Positions 46,674-55,180 of a stretch of 64,000 nucleotides of DNA are shown here, piece by piece. The position numbers and the translations under genes are program-made. The DNA is from Nguyenibacter vanlangensis. Lineage in GTDB: Bacteria > Pseudomonadota > Alphaproteobacteria > Acetobacterales > Acetobacteraceae. The notes under the pieces were generated by a model. The model did not search any database and had not been told where the DNA came from. It was given only the letters and a program-made list of their open reading frames with translations. The stretch covers positions 4,543,501-4,607,500 of the forward strand of contig NZ_CP152276.1 in the NCBI RefSeq assembly GCF_038719015.1. Direction: 5' to 3'. Each line of letters starts with the position of its first letter. The first letter of the stretch is position 1.

Positions 46674-47966
46674 ATGCCTGAGCCAGCCGACCTGAAGACC
46701 CTGTCCCGCGGCCCTGCGGGAGGGGGCGTTCCCCTGGATGCGACCGTGCCGCGCTTGTCGTTGCTTGCCCATCCGGGGCTGGCGGCCTTTCTGTCGGCGC
46801 GGCTGCTGTCCTCGTTTTCCGCGCAGGTGCAGGCGGTGGCGGTGGGGTGGCAGATCTATATGCTGACGCACAGCGCGCGGGCGCTGGCCTGGGTGGGGCT
46901 GGCGCAGTTCCTGCCGATGGTCTGCCTGATCCTGGTGGCGGGGCATGCGGCGGATCATTTCAACCGGCGGGCGATCACCGTGACCTGCCAGATCGTCGAG
47001 GCATGCGGCGCGTTGGTGATGGCGGCGGGTTCGTTCGGGCACTGGCTGACGCCCGGGGTGATCTACGGCATGGTCGTGCTGTTCGGCACGGCGCGGGTGT
47101 TCGAGATGCCCAGCCAGCAGACCTTCCTGCCGGCGCTGGTGCCGGCGGCGATCTTTCCGCGCGCGACGGCGCTGTCGTCCTCGCTGTTCCAGTTTGCCGC
47201 GATCATGGGGCCGTCGGTGGGCGGGCTGCTCTATGGAGGCGGGGCGGGGTTCTGCTACGCTGTGTGCGGCGCGGGGTTCGGTCTGGCGGCGCTGTCCACG
47301 TACCGGATGGCGCTGACCGGCGCGGCGCCGGCGCGGCGGCCGATGACCATGGAGACGCTGCTGGGCGGATTGCGCTTCATCCGTGCGCGCCCCGAGATGC
47401 TGGGGGCGATTTCGCTGGACCTGTTCGCGGTGCTGCTGGGTGGGGCCACGGCGCTGCTGCCGGTCTATGCCGACGATATCCTGCATGCCGGGCCGGTCGG
47501 GCTGGGGCTGCTGCGCATGGCGCCGGGGCTGGGGGCGCTGGCCGGAGGGCTGATCCTGGCGCGGCGGCCGCTGCAGCGCCATGCGGGGCGGCGCATGTTC
47601 GCCGCGGTGGCGGTGTTCGGCTTCGCCACCATCCTGTTCGGGGTTTCGACCTGGCTGCCGCTGTCGGTCGCGGCCCTGGCGGTGCTGGGGGCGGCCGACG
47701 TGCTGAGCATGGTGGTGCGCGGGGCGCTGGTGCAGTTGCGCACCCCCGACGAGATGCGCGGGCGGGTGTCGGCGGTGAATACGCTGTTCATCGGGTCGTC
47801 GAACCAGTTGGGCGAGTTCGAGAGCGGCATGCTGGCCAGTCTGGTCGGGCCGGTGGAGGCCGTGGTGCTGGGCGGGGTCGGGACGGTGGTGGTCGCGGTG
47901 GTGTGGATGCGGCTGTTTCCGGCGCTGCGGCGGCTGGATCGGCTGAGCGATCTGCGGCCCGGTTGA
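46674..47966 (+). CDS. MFS transporter, EntS-like (MFS_3)
   Basis: 430-residue inner-membrane exporter of the enterobactin-exporter-like MFS group. FLSARLLSSFSAQVQAVAVGWQIYMLT, AGHAADHFNRRAITV, RVFEMPSQQTFLPALVPAAIFPRATALSSSLFQFAAIMGPSVGGLLY, and GLLRMAPGLGALAGG are usual landmarks. About 11-12 helices. ATG 46674 begins the protein; the upstream in-frame extension is a shadow of the CsaA-like gene's region. Substrate unknown; no siderophore genes nearby. Confidence 0.88.
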   Translation: MPEPADLKTLSRGPAGGGVPLDATVPRLSLLAHPGLAAFLSARLLSSFSAQVQAVAVGWQIYMLTHSARALAWVGLAQFLPMVCLILVAGHAADHFNRRAITVTCQIVEACGALVMAAGSFGHWLTPGVIYGMVVLFGTARVFEMPSQQTFLPALVPAAIFPRATALSSSLFQFAAIMGPSVGGLLYGGGAGFCYAVCGAGFGLAALSTYRMALTGAAPARRPMTMETLLGGLRFIRARPEMLGAISLDLFAVLLGGATALLPVYADDILHAGPVGLGLLRMAPGLGALAGGLILARRPLQRHAGRRMFAAVAVFGFATILFGVSTWLPLSVAALAVLGAADVLSMVVRGALVQLRTPDEMRGRVSAVNTLFIGSSNQLGEFESGMLASLVGPVEAVVLGGVGTVVVAVVWMRLFPALRRLDRLSDLRPG

Positions 47967-48022
47967 GGTGTCGCGGCCGGGCCGGCGGGCCCTTCGAACG
48001 CGGGTGGCTTTGATGCCGCCGT

Positions 48023-48994
48023 TCAGGCGTTGTCCTCGGTCGCGTGGAAGCGGGTGTAATCCACGGTGATCCGCCCGTCCGGTGCGGCGTCGATGATATC
48101 GACGAAGCGATGGTTGTAGAGCACGCGGTCGAACCCATAGGCGTTGCGGGCGAAGACCGTCTGGCCGGAGATTTCGTCAGTGCCGGTCACGGTGATGATG
48201 ATTTCGGCCTCTTCGGCGCGCAGTGCGGCGATCGTCAGGCCGGCCAGGGGACTGGCGTCGTCGATGACGTGCAGCAGCGGGAAGGCGAAGCGCAGTACCG
48301 GGACGTGCGACTGCGCCAGGGGCAGCGGGTCGAACCGTCGCGCCAGCCGGCCGTTCGGCTGCACGATCAGCCGGGCGAGGAACATTTCCACCCCCACGGA
48401 CAGGATGGGGCTGAGGCGCCGGTTGGCGATCCGGACGCCCAGATGGGTCGTGCCGTCCTCGACGCGCATCAGGGCGCGGTCGCTGAACAGGATCCGCGCC
48501 TTGGGGCGTGCGAAACGGGCGAAGACCAGGCCGGTCGCCACCGCGTTCAGGATCATGCCGCCCAGAAGCTCGCAGGACGTGATCGCGTGGGCCGCGGGAC
48601 CGATCGGCGCCATCACGCCGTACCCGACGGTGGACAGGGTCTGGATGCTGAAGAAGAAGAAATCCCAGAACGCGCCGGGCCGGGTGCCCGTGACCTGGCC
48701 GGGGACCGCCATGTAGAGCAGCGCGAAACCGGCATTGATGGCGATATAGAGGACCAGCGAGGACCAGAAGAACGTGGTCCAGCGCATTGTCAGCGCGTGG
48801 TGATACAGGTCCGACCAGGCCCGGTCGGCATGGCCGATCCGGACGATGTTGTCGTGGCCGCGATCCTCGAGCGCATGATGGTTCAGCAGGCGGGCCAGGG
48901 CCTGAGGCCGGTGGGGCGCGTGCCGTGCGGCGGGCTTGTTCGGGCGGCCGGCGGTGTCTGGTCGGGTTCCCGTTCCGCTGGTGTCGTCATCCAC
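48023..48994 (-). CDS. inward-rectifier potassium channel (KirBac family)
   Basis: 323-residue K+ channel. A slide helix region and DLYHHALTMRWTTFFWSSLVLYIAINAGFALLYM make helix 1, a pore helix FFFFSIQTLSTVGYG with filter TVGYG at residues 122-126, then helix 2 ITSCELLGGMILNAVATGLVFARFARPKARILFSDRALM. The rest is the cytoplasmic immunoglobulin-like Kir domain (LGVRIANRRLSPILSVGVEMFLARL). Single gene, converging on the MFS gene. Confidence 0.93.
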   Translation of the reverse strand: MDDDTSGTGTRPDTAGRPNKPAARHAPHRPQALARLLNHHALEDRGHDNIVRIGHADRAWSDLYHHALTMRWTTFFWSSLVLYIAINAGFALLYMAVPGQVTGTRPGAFWDFFFFSIQTLSTVGYGVMAPIGPAAHAITSCELLGGMILNAVATGLVFARFARPKARILFSDRALMRVEDGTTHLGVRIANRRLSPILSVGVEMFLARLIVQPNGRLARRFDPLPLAQSHVPVLRFAFPLLHVIDDASPLAGLTIAALRAEEAEIIITVTGTDEISGQTVFARNAYGFDRVLYNHRFVDIIDAAPDGRITVDYTRFHATEDNA

Positions 48995-49185
48995 GTGCGT
49001 TCGTCCCCTCGTAGCCCTTTTGCCGTATGACCGGCATAGGATGCACGCGGGGGCTTGCGTATCGGGGAAAGCGGCTGGGTCCCATGCGCCGGGGCCATGG
49101 ACGCGCCGATGCCGACGCGAAGGCGCCCTCCGATGGGGCGTTCGGCATAGCCGGCCGATTTTGCGGCCTCGATGCGAAGGAAGGG

Positions 49186-49261
49186 TGGCTCCCGAAGTAG
49201 GACTCGAACCTACGACCCAGCGATTAACAGTCGCTTGCTCTACCGACTGAGCTATTCGGGA
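49186..49261 (-). tRNA. tRNA-Asn (anticodon GUU)
   Basis: 76 nt including CCA. Acceptor TCCCGAA/TTCGGGA, D-arm AGCTCAGTCGGTAGAGC, anticodon loop CTGTTAA gives GUU, T-loop TTCGAGT. Confidence 0.95.
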
Positions 49262-49276
49262 TCAGCGCCGGGGCAC

Positions 49277-49306
49277 CGTATAGCGGAGGTCCGGTTTGGT
49301 GGTAAA
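49277..49306 (-). promoter_or_regulatory. candidate promoter of tRNA-Asn
   Basis: On the minus strand TTTACC (49301-49306) and TATACG (49277-49282) are separated by 18 bp and lie 15 bp before the tRNA 5' end, a good -35/-10 fit in a GC-rich setting. Confidence 0.5.
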
Positions 49307-49507
49307 CCCCCTTCGTGATGTTTTTTTTACGCGTCGGGCTGGGGTGGGGGGGCGCCGGGCGCATGATGGGGGAAGTGGGGTGGTGGTGGCGTAAGTTTTT
49401 GTTCTGACGTGTATCTTCACGCGGTGGGGGGCGCGCCCTACATCAGCGTCTGCGTCTTGTGCATGTTTGGTTGGGCGGCTGTTGGGGTGGGAGGATGGTG
49501 CGCCAGG

Positions 49508-50686
49508 ATGGATGAACGAAACGGCGGGGCCGGGCCGGTGGTCGAGCGTCCGCACAGGCCGGGCCGGCTTGGGGCGGGGCGGCACGGGCTTGGCCGACGC
49601 GAACTGGTCGCGGCGGCGGGCGCCGGCGTGGTGGGCGTCGGGGCGGTGGTCGCGGGCGGGCTGGTGCTGCGTCATGCGCGGCATTCTCCGGCGGTTGCCG
49701 GCAGGACGCCGCTGGAGGGGACGTTCCGGCGGCTGGTCCTGTCCTGGCCCGCGACCAATCCGATGCTGTTCGCGGTGGCGCGGGCCAATTTCTTCGCCAG
49801 CTATCATCTGGACGTATCCCTGGCCGGCGGCGTGCCGAACGGGCGGGCGGCGATCGCCGCCCTCGCGGCGGGGCGGACGGTCGGCGCGGTGTCGCCGATC
49901 CTGACATGGCTGGATGTGTATCAGCAGGGGGGCCTGCAGGGAGGCCAGCATGGCGGGGTGCCGGCGCATCTGGTGGCCGGCCTGCAATCGGGCACGTTCC
50001 GGCTGCTGGTGCGGCGCAAGGTGAAGATCACCCGGCTGGACAATGTGGCGGGCCTGCGGATCGCGGTGACGGATCCGGACATGGCGGACCGGCTGTTCTT
50101 CTCGGTCATGATGCGGCGGAAGGGGATCGATCCGGACAGGGCCGTACAGTGGCTGACGCTGCCGCCGGAGCAGGTGGAGGCGGCCGCGCGGGCCGGGGAG
50201 ATCGATGCGGTCGCGGCGCATGATCCGCTGGCGTGGCGGCTGTTGCATGCGGCCGATTCGCCGTTCTTCGAACTGGCCAACAGCGTGAACGGCAATTACG
50301 GGGCGCGCGCCAACCTGGCCCTGAGCCTGTCGGATACGTTCCTCCAGGCCGATCCGGCGGCTGCGGCGGCGCTGGTCATGGCGTTGCGCGCGGCGTCGGA
50401 CTGGATCCGCGACCATCCGGCGCAGGCGGCGTCGCTGATGGCGGGGCAGGGCGATGGGACGGGGCAGGCCGATATCCTGGCGATGCTGCGCCATGAGCGG
50501 CTGGGCGTCAGTCCGGTAGGCGCCGATCTGCGGGTGCAGGTGGCGCAATATGTGGACGAGATGAAATTGCTGGGGCGGGTGCCGGATACGGTCGGTTCGG
50601 CGGCCTATGCGCGGCGGGTCTGTTTCAACGCCCTGCAGGCCGATGCGGCGCGGTCGTTCTGGCCGCTGGGAGCGGGGCCGCGTTAG
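49508..50686 (+). CDS. ABC transporter substrate-binding protein (NMT1/SsuA-like), orphan
   Basis: 392 residues. The N-terminus has a twin-Arg-like signal (GRRELVAAAGAGVVGVGAVVAGGLVL), then a type II periplasmic binding fold: LVLSWPATNPMLFAVARANFFASYHLDVSLAGG, AAIAALAAGRTVGAVSPILTWLD, VAGLRIAVTDPDMADRLFFSVMMRRKGIDPDRAVQWLTLPPEQV, IDAVAAHDPLAWRLL. Similar proteins bind nitrate, sulfonates or pyrimidine precursors. No permease or ATPase of this class is adjacent. It converges on the NdmC-like gene, 24 bp between stops. ATG 49508 chosen at the signal; ATG 49409 is upstream. Confidence 0.75.
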   Translation: MDERNGGAGPVVERPHRPGRLGAGRHGLGRRELVAAAGAGVVGVGAVVAGGLVLRHARHSPAVAGRTPLEGTFRRLVLSWPATNPMLFAVARANFFASYHLDVSLAGGVPNGRAAIAALAAGRTVGAVSPILTWLDVYQQGGLQGGQHGGVPAHLVAGLQSGTFRLLVRRKVKITRLDNVAGLRIAVTDPDMADRLFFSVMMRRKGIDPDRAVQWLTLPPEQVEAAARAGEIDAVAAHDPLAWRLLHAADSPFFELANSVNGNYGARANLALSLSDTFLQADPAAAAALVMALRAASDWIRDHPAQAASLMAGQGDGTGQADILAMLRHERLGVSPVGADLRVQVAQYVDEMKLLGRVPDTVGSAAYARRVCFNALQADAARSFWPLGAGPR

Positions 50687-50710
50687 GGCCACGTGAGGAA
50701 GAGCGCGCGG

Positions 50711-51592
50711 TCAGGTGGCGCCGTAGCGTATGTTCTGTTCCTTCAGCCAGCGCCGGTAGGCGACCGAGAGGGAGTCGGCGCGGGTGGGGATTTCGGCGCG
50801 GGGATCGAGCGGCAGCAGGCGGGGGCGCTGGTTTTCCAGGATGATCCGGTCCTGGAGGAAGATGCGTTGCTGGAACTGGACGAGATCGGCCTGCGGCGAG
50901 AAATCGTCGAGCAGGAACATGACCGGGTGGGCCAGGCAGCGATCGGGCGCGGTGGGCTGGACGAACAGGGCGATCACGTCCGGGCGGACCGGGTCGTTGG
51001 GGCAGGTCTTGTAGAGCAGCGTCACGAAGGGGGTGGCGACGCGGTAGATATAGCGGGTTTCGAGCGCCGACTGGGCCGAGCGGGCGGCCTGGGGCTGGTG
51101 GAAGCGGCAGTCGGTGGCCCAGACCTCGGTCGCGCCACCGGTCATGCTGTCGGTTGTGTCGCGGCGCAGTTCGGTGTGGTAGCGCGCGACCTCGGTATGC
51201 GGTTCGGCGCCCAGTATGCCGGTATGGACGAAGGGGAAATGCGCGAGGTCGAGGAAATTCTCGACCACGCGCAGGCCGGAAGCGTGCACCGCGACCGAGC
51301 CGCAGCAGACGAGGCGGCGGTCGGGTTCGGCGGCCTCGGGGATGGCGACGGGGGACGCGGGCGGGGTGCCGAGGCTGGTCCAGAGGCAGCCGTGGCGGAG
51401 GGCCGTCGGCAAAAGGGTGTCGCCGGCCGTTACCCGGAACGTGCCGTGATCCTGGCGGCGGATCAGCAGGTCGGTGCCGAGCAGGCTTGTGTGGTGATCG
51501 CCCGGGGGGAGATGATCGAGGAAACCGACGGCGTACCAGGCATCGCGGACGGCGCGGTCCTGTGGATCGGGGGGCGTGGGCGCTTGGGTCAT
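50711..51592 (-). CDS. Rieske-less oxygenase subunit, NdmC-like
   Basis: 293 residues related to alpha subunits of Rieske non-heme iron oxygenases. The C-terminal catalytic part keeps its iron site: ENFLDLAHFPFVH gives Asn112, Asp115, His118 and His123, and the third ligand is probably Asp248 in FLQDRIILENQ. The N-terminal Rieske fold is present only as a remnant (DAWYAVGFLDHLPPG...LRHGCLWTSLG); the CxH and CxxH ligands of the 2Fe-2S cluster are missing. This is the layout of NdmC, the 7-methylxanthine N7-demethylase of Pseudomonas putida CBB5, which needs a Rieske domain in trans. It is the last gene of a purine-type importer operon. Confidence 0.8.
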   Translation of the reverse strand: MTQAPTPPDPQDRAVRDAWYAVGFLDHLPPGDHHTSLLGTDLLIRRQDHGTFRVTAGDTLLPTALRHGCLWTSLGTPPASPVAIPEAAEPDRRLVCCGSVAVHASGLRVVENFLDLAHFPFVHTGILGAEPHTEVARYHTELRRDTTDSMTGGATEVWATDCRFHQPQAARSAQSALETRYIYRVATPFVTLLYKTCPNDPVRPDVIALFVQPTAPDRCLAHPVMFLLDDFSPQADLVQFQQRIFLQDRIILENQRPRLLPLDPRAEIPTRADSLSVAYRRWLKEQNIRYGAT

Positions 51593-51603
51593 GCGGAGCC
51601 TCG

Positions 51604-52542
51604 TCAGCGGACGTTGCGGTGATAGGGCACGCCGAGGGCGGCCGGGGCGGCCATGATGCGGCGCATGCGGTGCCAGACCACCACCGGAACGATGATGAAC
51701 GCCATCGTGCCCAGATAGGGCAGCATATTGAGGAAGGCGGGCGCGATCGGCCAGTTGCGGGCCTGGCCCACATAGGCCAGCGCGGTGATCAGGCCGAACA
51801 GCAGGCCGGAGCAGGTGGCCGCGAAGGGGCGGTAGCCGGCGAAGATGACCAGGGCCAGGGCGATCCAGCCGCGGCCGGCGACCAGGCCCTCGGACCAGAC
51901 GGGAACGTAGGCCAGGGTGAGGTAGCCGCCGGCGGCCCCGGCCAGCGCGGCGCCCAGGGTGACGTACCAGAAGCGGATGGAGGCGACCGGGATGCCGGCG
52001 GCGTCGGCGGCGGCGGGGTTTTCGCCGACGGCGCGCAGATTGAGGCCGTGGCGCGTGTGGAAGAGAAGTTGGGTCGCGGCCGCCGGCAGCAGCAGGTAGA
52101 TGAGATAGACGAGGACGTTCTGGCCGAAGAAGGCCGGGCCGACGATCGGAATCGCCGACAGGAGGGGGATGGGCGTGCGGCCGAAGGTCACGGGCGAGGG
52201 GATGCCGGCGTAGTCATGGCCGATCGTGGCGGAGAGGCCGAGCCCGAGGAAGGTGACCGCGAGGCCGCACAGGACCTGGTTGGCGCGGACGATGACGGTG
52301 GCGAAGGCGAAGATCATGCCGCCGGCGGCGCCCGTCAGTGTCGCGGCCAGCAGGCCGAGCCAGGGGTGGGGGGTGGCGACCACGGTGATGATGGCGACCA
52401 CGGCGCCCATGGACATCAGCCCTTCGACGCCGAGATTGGTGACGCCGACCCGTTCGGCCAGGACCTCGCCCAGCGCCGCGAGGGCGAGCACGCCGCCGGC
52501 GAGCACGGCGGTGGTGAGCATGCCGGTGAGCAGCGCGATCAT
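51604..52542 (-). CDS. ABC transporter permease, nucleoside/purine type (2nd)
   Basis: 312-residue inner-membrane permease of the BPD_transp_2 family (NupQ/YufQ-like). Hydrophobic helices throughout; GVTNLGVEGLMSMGAVVAIITV and FLGLGLSATIGHDYAGIPSPVTFGRTPIPLL and RAVGENPAAADAAGIPVASIRFWYVTLGAALAGAAGGYLTLAYVPVW are the landmarks of this branch. Overlaps the other permease by 4 bp and lies 11 bp before the NdmC-like gene. Confidence 0.9.
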   Translation of the reverse strand: MIALLTGMLTTAVLAGGVLALAALGEVLAERVGVTNLGVEGLMSMGAVVAIITVVATPHPWLGLLAATLTGAAGGMIFAFATVIVRANQVLCGLAVTFLGLGLSATIGHDYAGIPSPVTFGRTPIPLLSAIPIVGPAFFGQNVLVYLIYLLLPAAATQLLFHTRHGLNLRAVGENPAAADAAGIPVASIRFWYVTLGAALAGAAGGYLTLAYVPVWSEGLVAGRGWIALALVIFAGYRPFAATCSGLLFGLITALAYVGQARNWPIAPAFLNMLPYLGTMAFIIVPVVVWHRMRRIMAAPAALGVPYHRNVR

Positions 52543-53597
52543 GGCGTGGGCTCCGCGCGGGGGGCGACCGGGCGGTAATGCGCCAGTTCGTCGCCGAGGG
52601 CGATCAGGAACAGGACCAGGCCGGTGATGGCCAGCACGGTCGATGCGGTGAGTTGCTGGGTCTGGAGCACGATGCCGGAATCGAGGATGAAGGCCATCAG
52701 CAGCGCGGCGGGCAGCACGTTGAGGCAGGAGCCGCGCGCCAGCACCGCCACCACGATGCCGAAATAGCCGAAATTATTGGCGAGGCCGCCCTGCAGCCGA
52801 TGGACGGTGCCGGCGAGTTCGAAGACGCCCGCCAGCGCGGCGAGGCCGCCGGAGGCCAGCATGACGGCGATGATCCTGGCGCGGACCGGTATGCCGGCAT
52901 AGCGCGCGGCTTGGTCGTTGGCGCCGCTGATCGTGACCTGGTAGCCCCAGCCGGTGCGGGCCATCAGCAGGGCGAGGGCCAGCACGATCGCGAGCGCCAG
53001 GGGGAAGCCCCAATGCACCGCGCCCCAGAATTCGGGGATCTGGACCGGCAGGCGGCCGGTCGAGGCCAGCGCGCCGGTGACCCGGTCGTGCCAGGGGCCG
53101 ACCGCGAGATAGGATGTCAGCAGGGCGGCGACGAAATTCAGCAGCAGGGTGGTGATGATCTCGTTCACGCCGGCATAGGCGCGGGCGAGGGTGGGTATCA
53201 GGATCCAGCCCATGCCGCACAGGATGCCGGCGAGCGCCATCAGCGGCAGGATCACGATCGCGGGGCCGGGGAGGAACAGGCCGATGGCGGCGGCGCCGAT
53301 GGCGCCGGCGTAGAACTGGCCCTCGGCCCCGATATTCCAGATGCCGATCCGGCTGGTGATGGTGACGGCGGCGCCGGTCAGCATCAGCGGGGTCATGAAC
53401 AGGGCCAGATCCTCGAGCCCGAAGCGGGAGCCGACGGTGGAGCGGACGACCAGGTCGGCCAGCAGGCGCGGGTCGCGCCCCGAGGCGGCGAGGAAGAGGG
53501 TGGTGACGAGCAGGGCGGCCAGGATCGCGCCGGCGCGCCAGGCCAGGCGCCGGGCGGGGGAGATGGTGGGAAGGCGTTGCAGTCGGGTGGCCATCAC
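52539..53597 (-). CDS. ABC transporter permease, nucleoside/purine type (1st)
   Basis: 352-residue permease partner (NupP/YufP-like). N-terminal helix RAGAILAALLVTTLFLAASG, then GAAVTITSRIGIWNIGAEGQFYAGAIGAAAIGL, AYAGVNEIITTLLLNFVAALLTSYLAVGP and GGLAALAGVFELAGTVHRLQ-GLANNFGYFGIVVAVLARG. Pairing with the 312-aa permease, BMP protein and double ATPase is the standard set of this importer class. Overlaps the ATPase gene by 4 bp. Confidence 0.9.
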   Translation of the reverse strand: MMATRLQRLPTISPARRLAWRAGAILAALLVTTLFLAASGRDPRLLADLVVRSTVGSRFGLEDLALFMTPLMLTGAAVTITSRIGIWNIGAEGQFYAGAIGAAAIGLFLPGPAIVILPLMALAGILCGMGWILIPTLARAYAGVNEIITTLLLNFVAALLTSYLAVGPWHDRVTGALASTGRLPVQIPEFWGAVHWGFPLALAIVLALALLMARTGWGYQVTISGANDQAARYAGIPVRARIIAVMLASGGLAALAGVFELAGTVHRLQGGLANNFGYFGIVVAVLARGSCLNVLPAALLMAFILDSGIVLQTQQLTASTVLAITGLVLFLIALGDELAHYRPVAPRAEPTP

Positions 53598-55180
53598 GCG
53601 GTCCCTCCGGCGCCGGTGCGGCCGCCCATCAGCAGGCCGATCGTTTCCATGTCCGCCGTCGCGGCGTCGATGGTCGCCATCAGCCGTCCGTGGAAGAGCA
53701 CGCCGATGCGGTCGGCGACGTTCAGCAATTCCTCGAGATCCTCGGAGACCAGGACCACGGCCACGCCCTGGTCGCGCAGGTCGGTCAGGTAGCGCAGCAC
53801 GGTGGCGATCGCGCCGATATCCAGCCCGCGACTGGGATAGGCGGCGACCAGCACCCGGCGGGCGATGCGGATTTCCCGCCTGGCGACCAGGCGCTGCTGG
53901 TTGCCGCCCGACAGGTTGCGGATGGGCATGGCGAAATCGGGGATGCGGACCTCGGCGGCCTGGGCGATCGTGCGGGCCAGGGATTCGGCGGCGGCCGGGC
54001 GGTAGAGGCCGCGTCCGCCGATCGGCGGGTGGCGATATTCGCGCAGCGCCATGTTCTCGGTGATGCCGAGCGCGGGGGCGAGGCCGCTGCGCAGCCGGTC
54101 CTCGGGGATATGGCCGATGCCGGCGCGGGCGAAGGCGGCGGCGTCGGCCCCGGGTACGCGCCGGCCGTCCAGCAGCAATGTGCCCGACGACAGGGGCAGC
54201 ATGCCGGTGAGCACCTGGGTGAGTTCGCGCTGGCCGTTGCCGGCCACGCCGGCGATGCCGAGGATTTCGCCGCCATGCAGGTCCAGCGTGACGTCGCGCA
54301 GGGTTTCGACCCCGCGCGAATCGCGGCAGGTGGCGCCGCGCAGGCTGAGCACCGGTGCCGGGGCCACGGGGGCGGCGCCCGGCGGGCGGGCGCGCATGTC
54401 GCGGCGGGTGATGACGCGCCCGACCATGGTGGAAGCCAGCGAGGCGGGGGTGCAGTCCGGCGTGCGGAAGGTGCCGATATTGCGTCCGGCGCGCAGGATG
54501 GTGATGCGGTCGGAGATGTCCATGACCTCGTCGAGCTTGTGGCTGATCAGGATCACGGCGTTGCCCTGGGCGCGGAAGGCGCGCAGCGCGCGGAACAGTT
54601 CGCGGCTTTCGGCCGGGGTGAGCACGGCCGTGGGTTCGTCGAGGATCAGCAGCCGGGCCTGGCGGGACAGCACGCGCAGGATTTCCACGCGCTGCTGCTC
54701 GCCCGCCGAGAGGTCGGCGACGCGGGCGTCGGGGCGGACGGGAAAGCCGAACCGTTCGGACAGGGCGCGGGTACGCGATTCCAATATCGCGGCGCCGGCG
54801 CGGGCAGGGGTGTCGCGCCAGCCGAGATGGATGTTTTCGGCGACCGTGAAGGCGGGGACCAGCTTGAAATGCTGGTGCACCATGCCGATGCCGGCCTGGA
54901 TCGCCTCCTGCGGCGCGGCGAAGCGCCGGCCGTAGCCGTCCAGTACGATTTCGCCGGCATCGGGCTGGTAGATGCCGGTGACGACGTTCATCAGGGTGGA
55001 TTTGCCGGCGCCGTTTTCGCCCAGCAGGGCATGGATCTCGCCGGGGCGGACGTCGAGATCGACATCCTGGTTGGCGATGACGCCGGGGAAATATTTGCAG
55101 ATCCCTTGCAGTTGCAGGATCGGCGGCGTGCCCGGCGCGACGGGGGGCGGGGCGTCGGGAGGCATGGCGGGGTCAGTCAA
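53594..55180 (-). CDS. ABC transporter double ATPase, nucleoside/purine type
   Basis: 528 residues with two ATP-binding cassettes, like NupO/YufO and RbsA. First: Walker A LLGENGAGKSTLMNV, Q-loop region GMVHQHFKLVP, signature LSAGEQQRVEIL, Walker B LLILDEPTAVLT. Second: degenerate Walker A GVAGNGQREL, signature LSGGNQQRLVAR, and a later DI-type Walker B region LVAAYPSRGLDIGA. The degenerate second site is normal for the class. Overlaps the BMP gene by 8 bp. Confidence 0.93.
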   Translation of the reverse strand: MTDPAMPPDAPPPVAPGTPPILQLQGICKYFPGVIANQDVDLDVRPGEIHALLGENGAGKSTLMNVVTGIYQPDAGEIVLDGYGRRFAAPQEAIQAGIGMVHQHFKLVPAFTVAENIHLGWRDTPARAGAAILESRTRALSERFGFPVRPDARVADLSAGEQQRVEILRVLSRQARLLILDEPTAVLTPAESRELFRALRAFRAQGNAVILISHKLDEVMDISDRITILRAGRNIGTFRTPDCTPASLASTMVGRVITRRDMRARPPGAAPVAPAPVLSLRGATCRDSRGVETLRDVTLDLHGGEILGIAGVAGNGQRELTQVLTGMLPLSSGTLLLDGRRVPGADAAAFARAGIGHIPEDRLRSGLAPALGITENMALREYRHPPIGGRGLYRPAAAESLARTIAQAAEVRIPDFAMPIRNLSGGNQQRLVARREIRIARRVLVAAYPSRGLDIGAIATVLRYLTDLRDQGVAVVLVSEDLEELLNVADRIGVLFHGRLMATIDAATADMETIGLLMGGRTGAGGTA

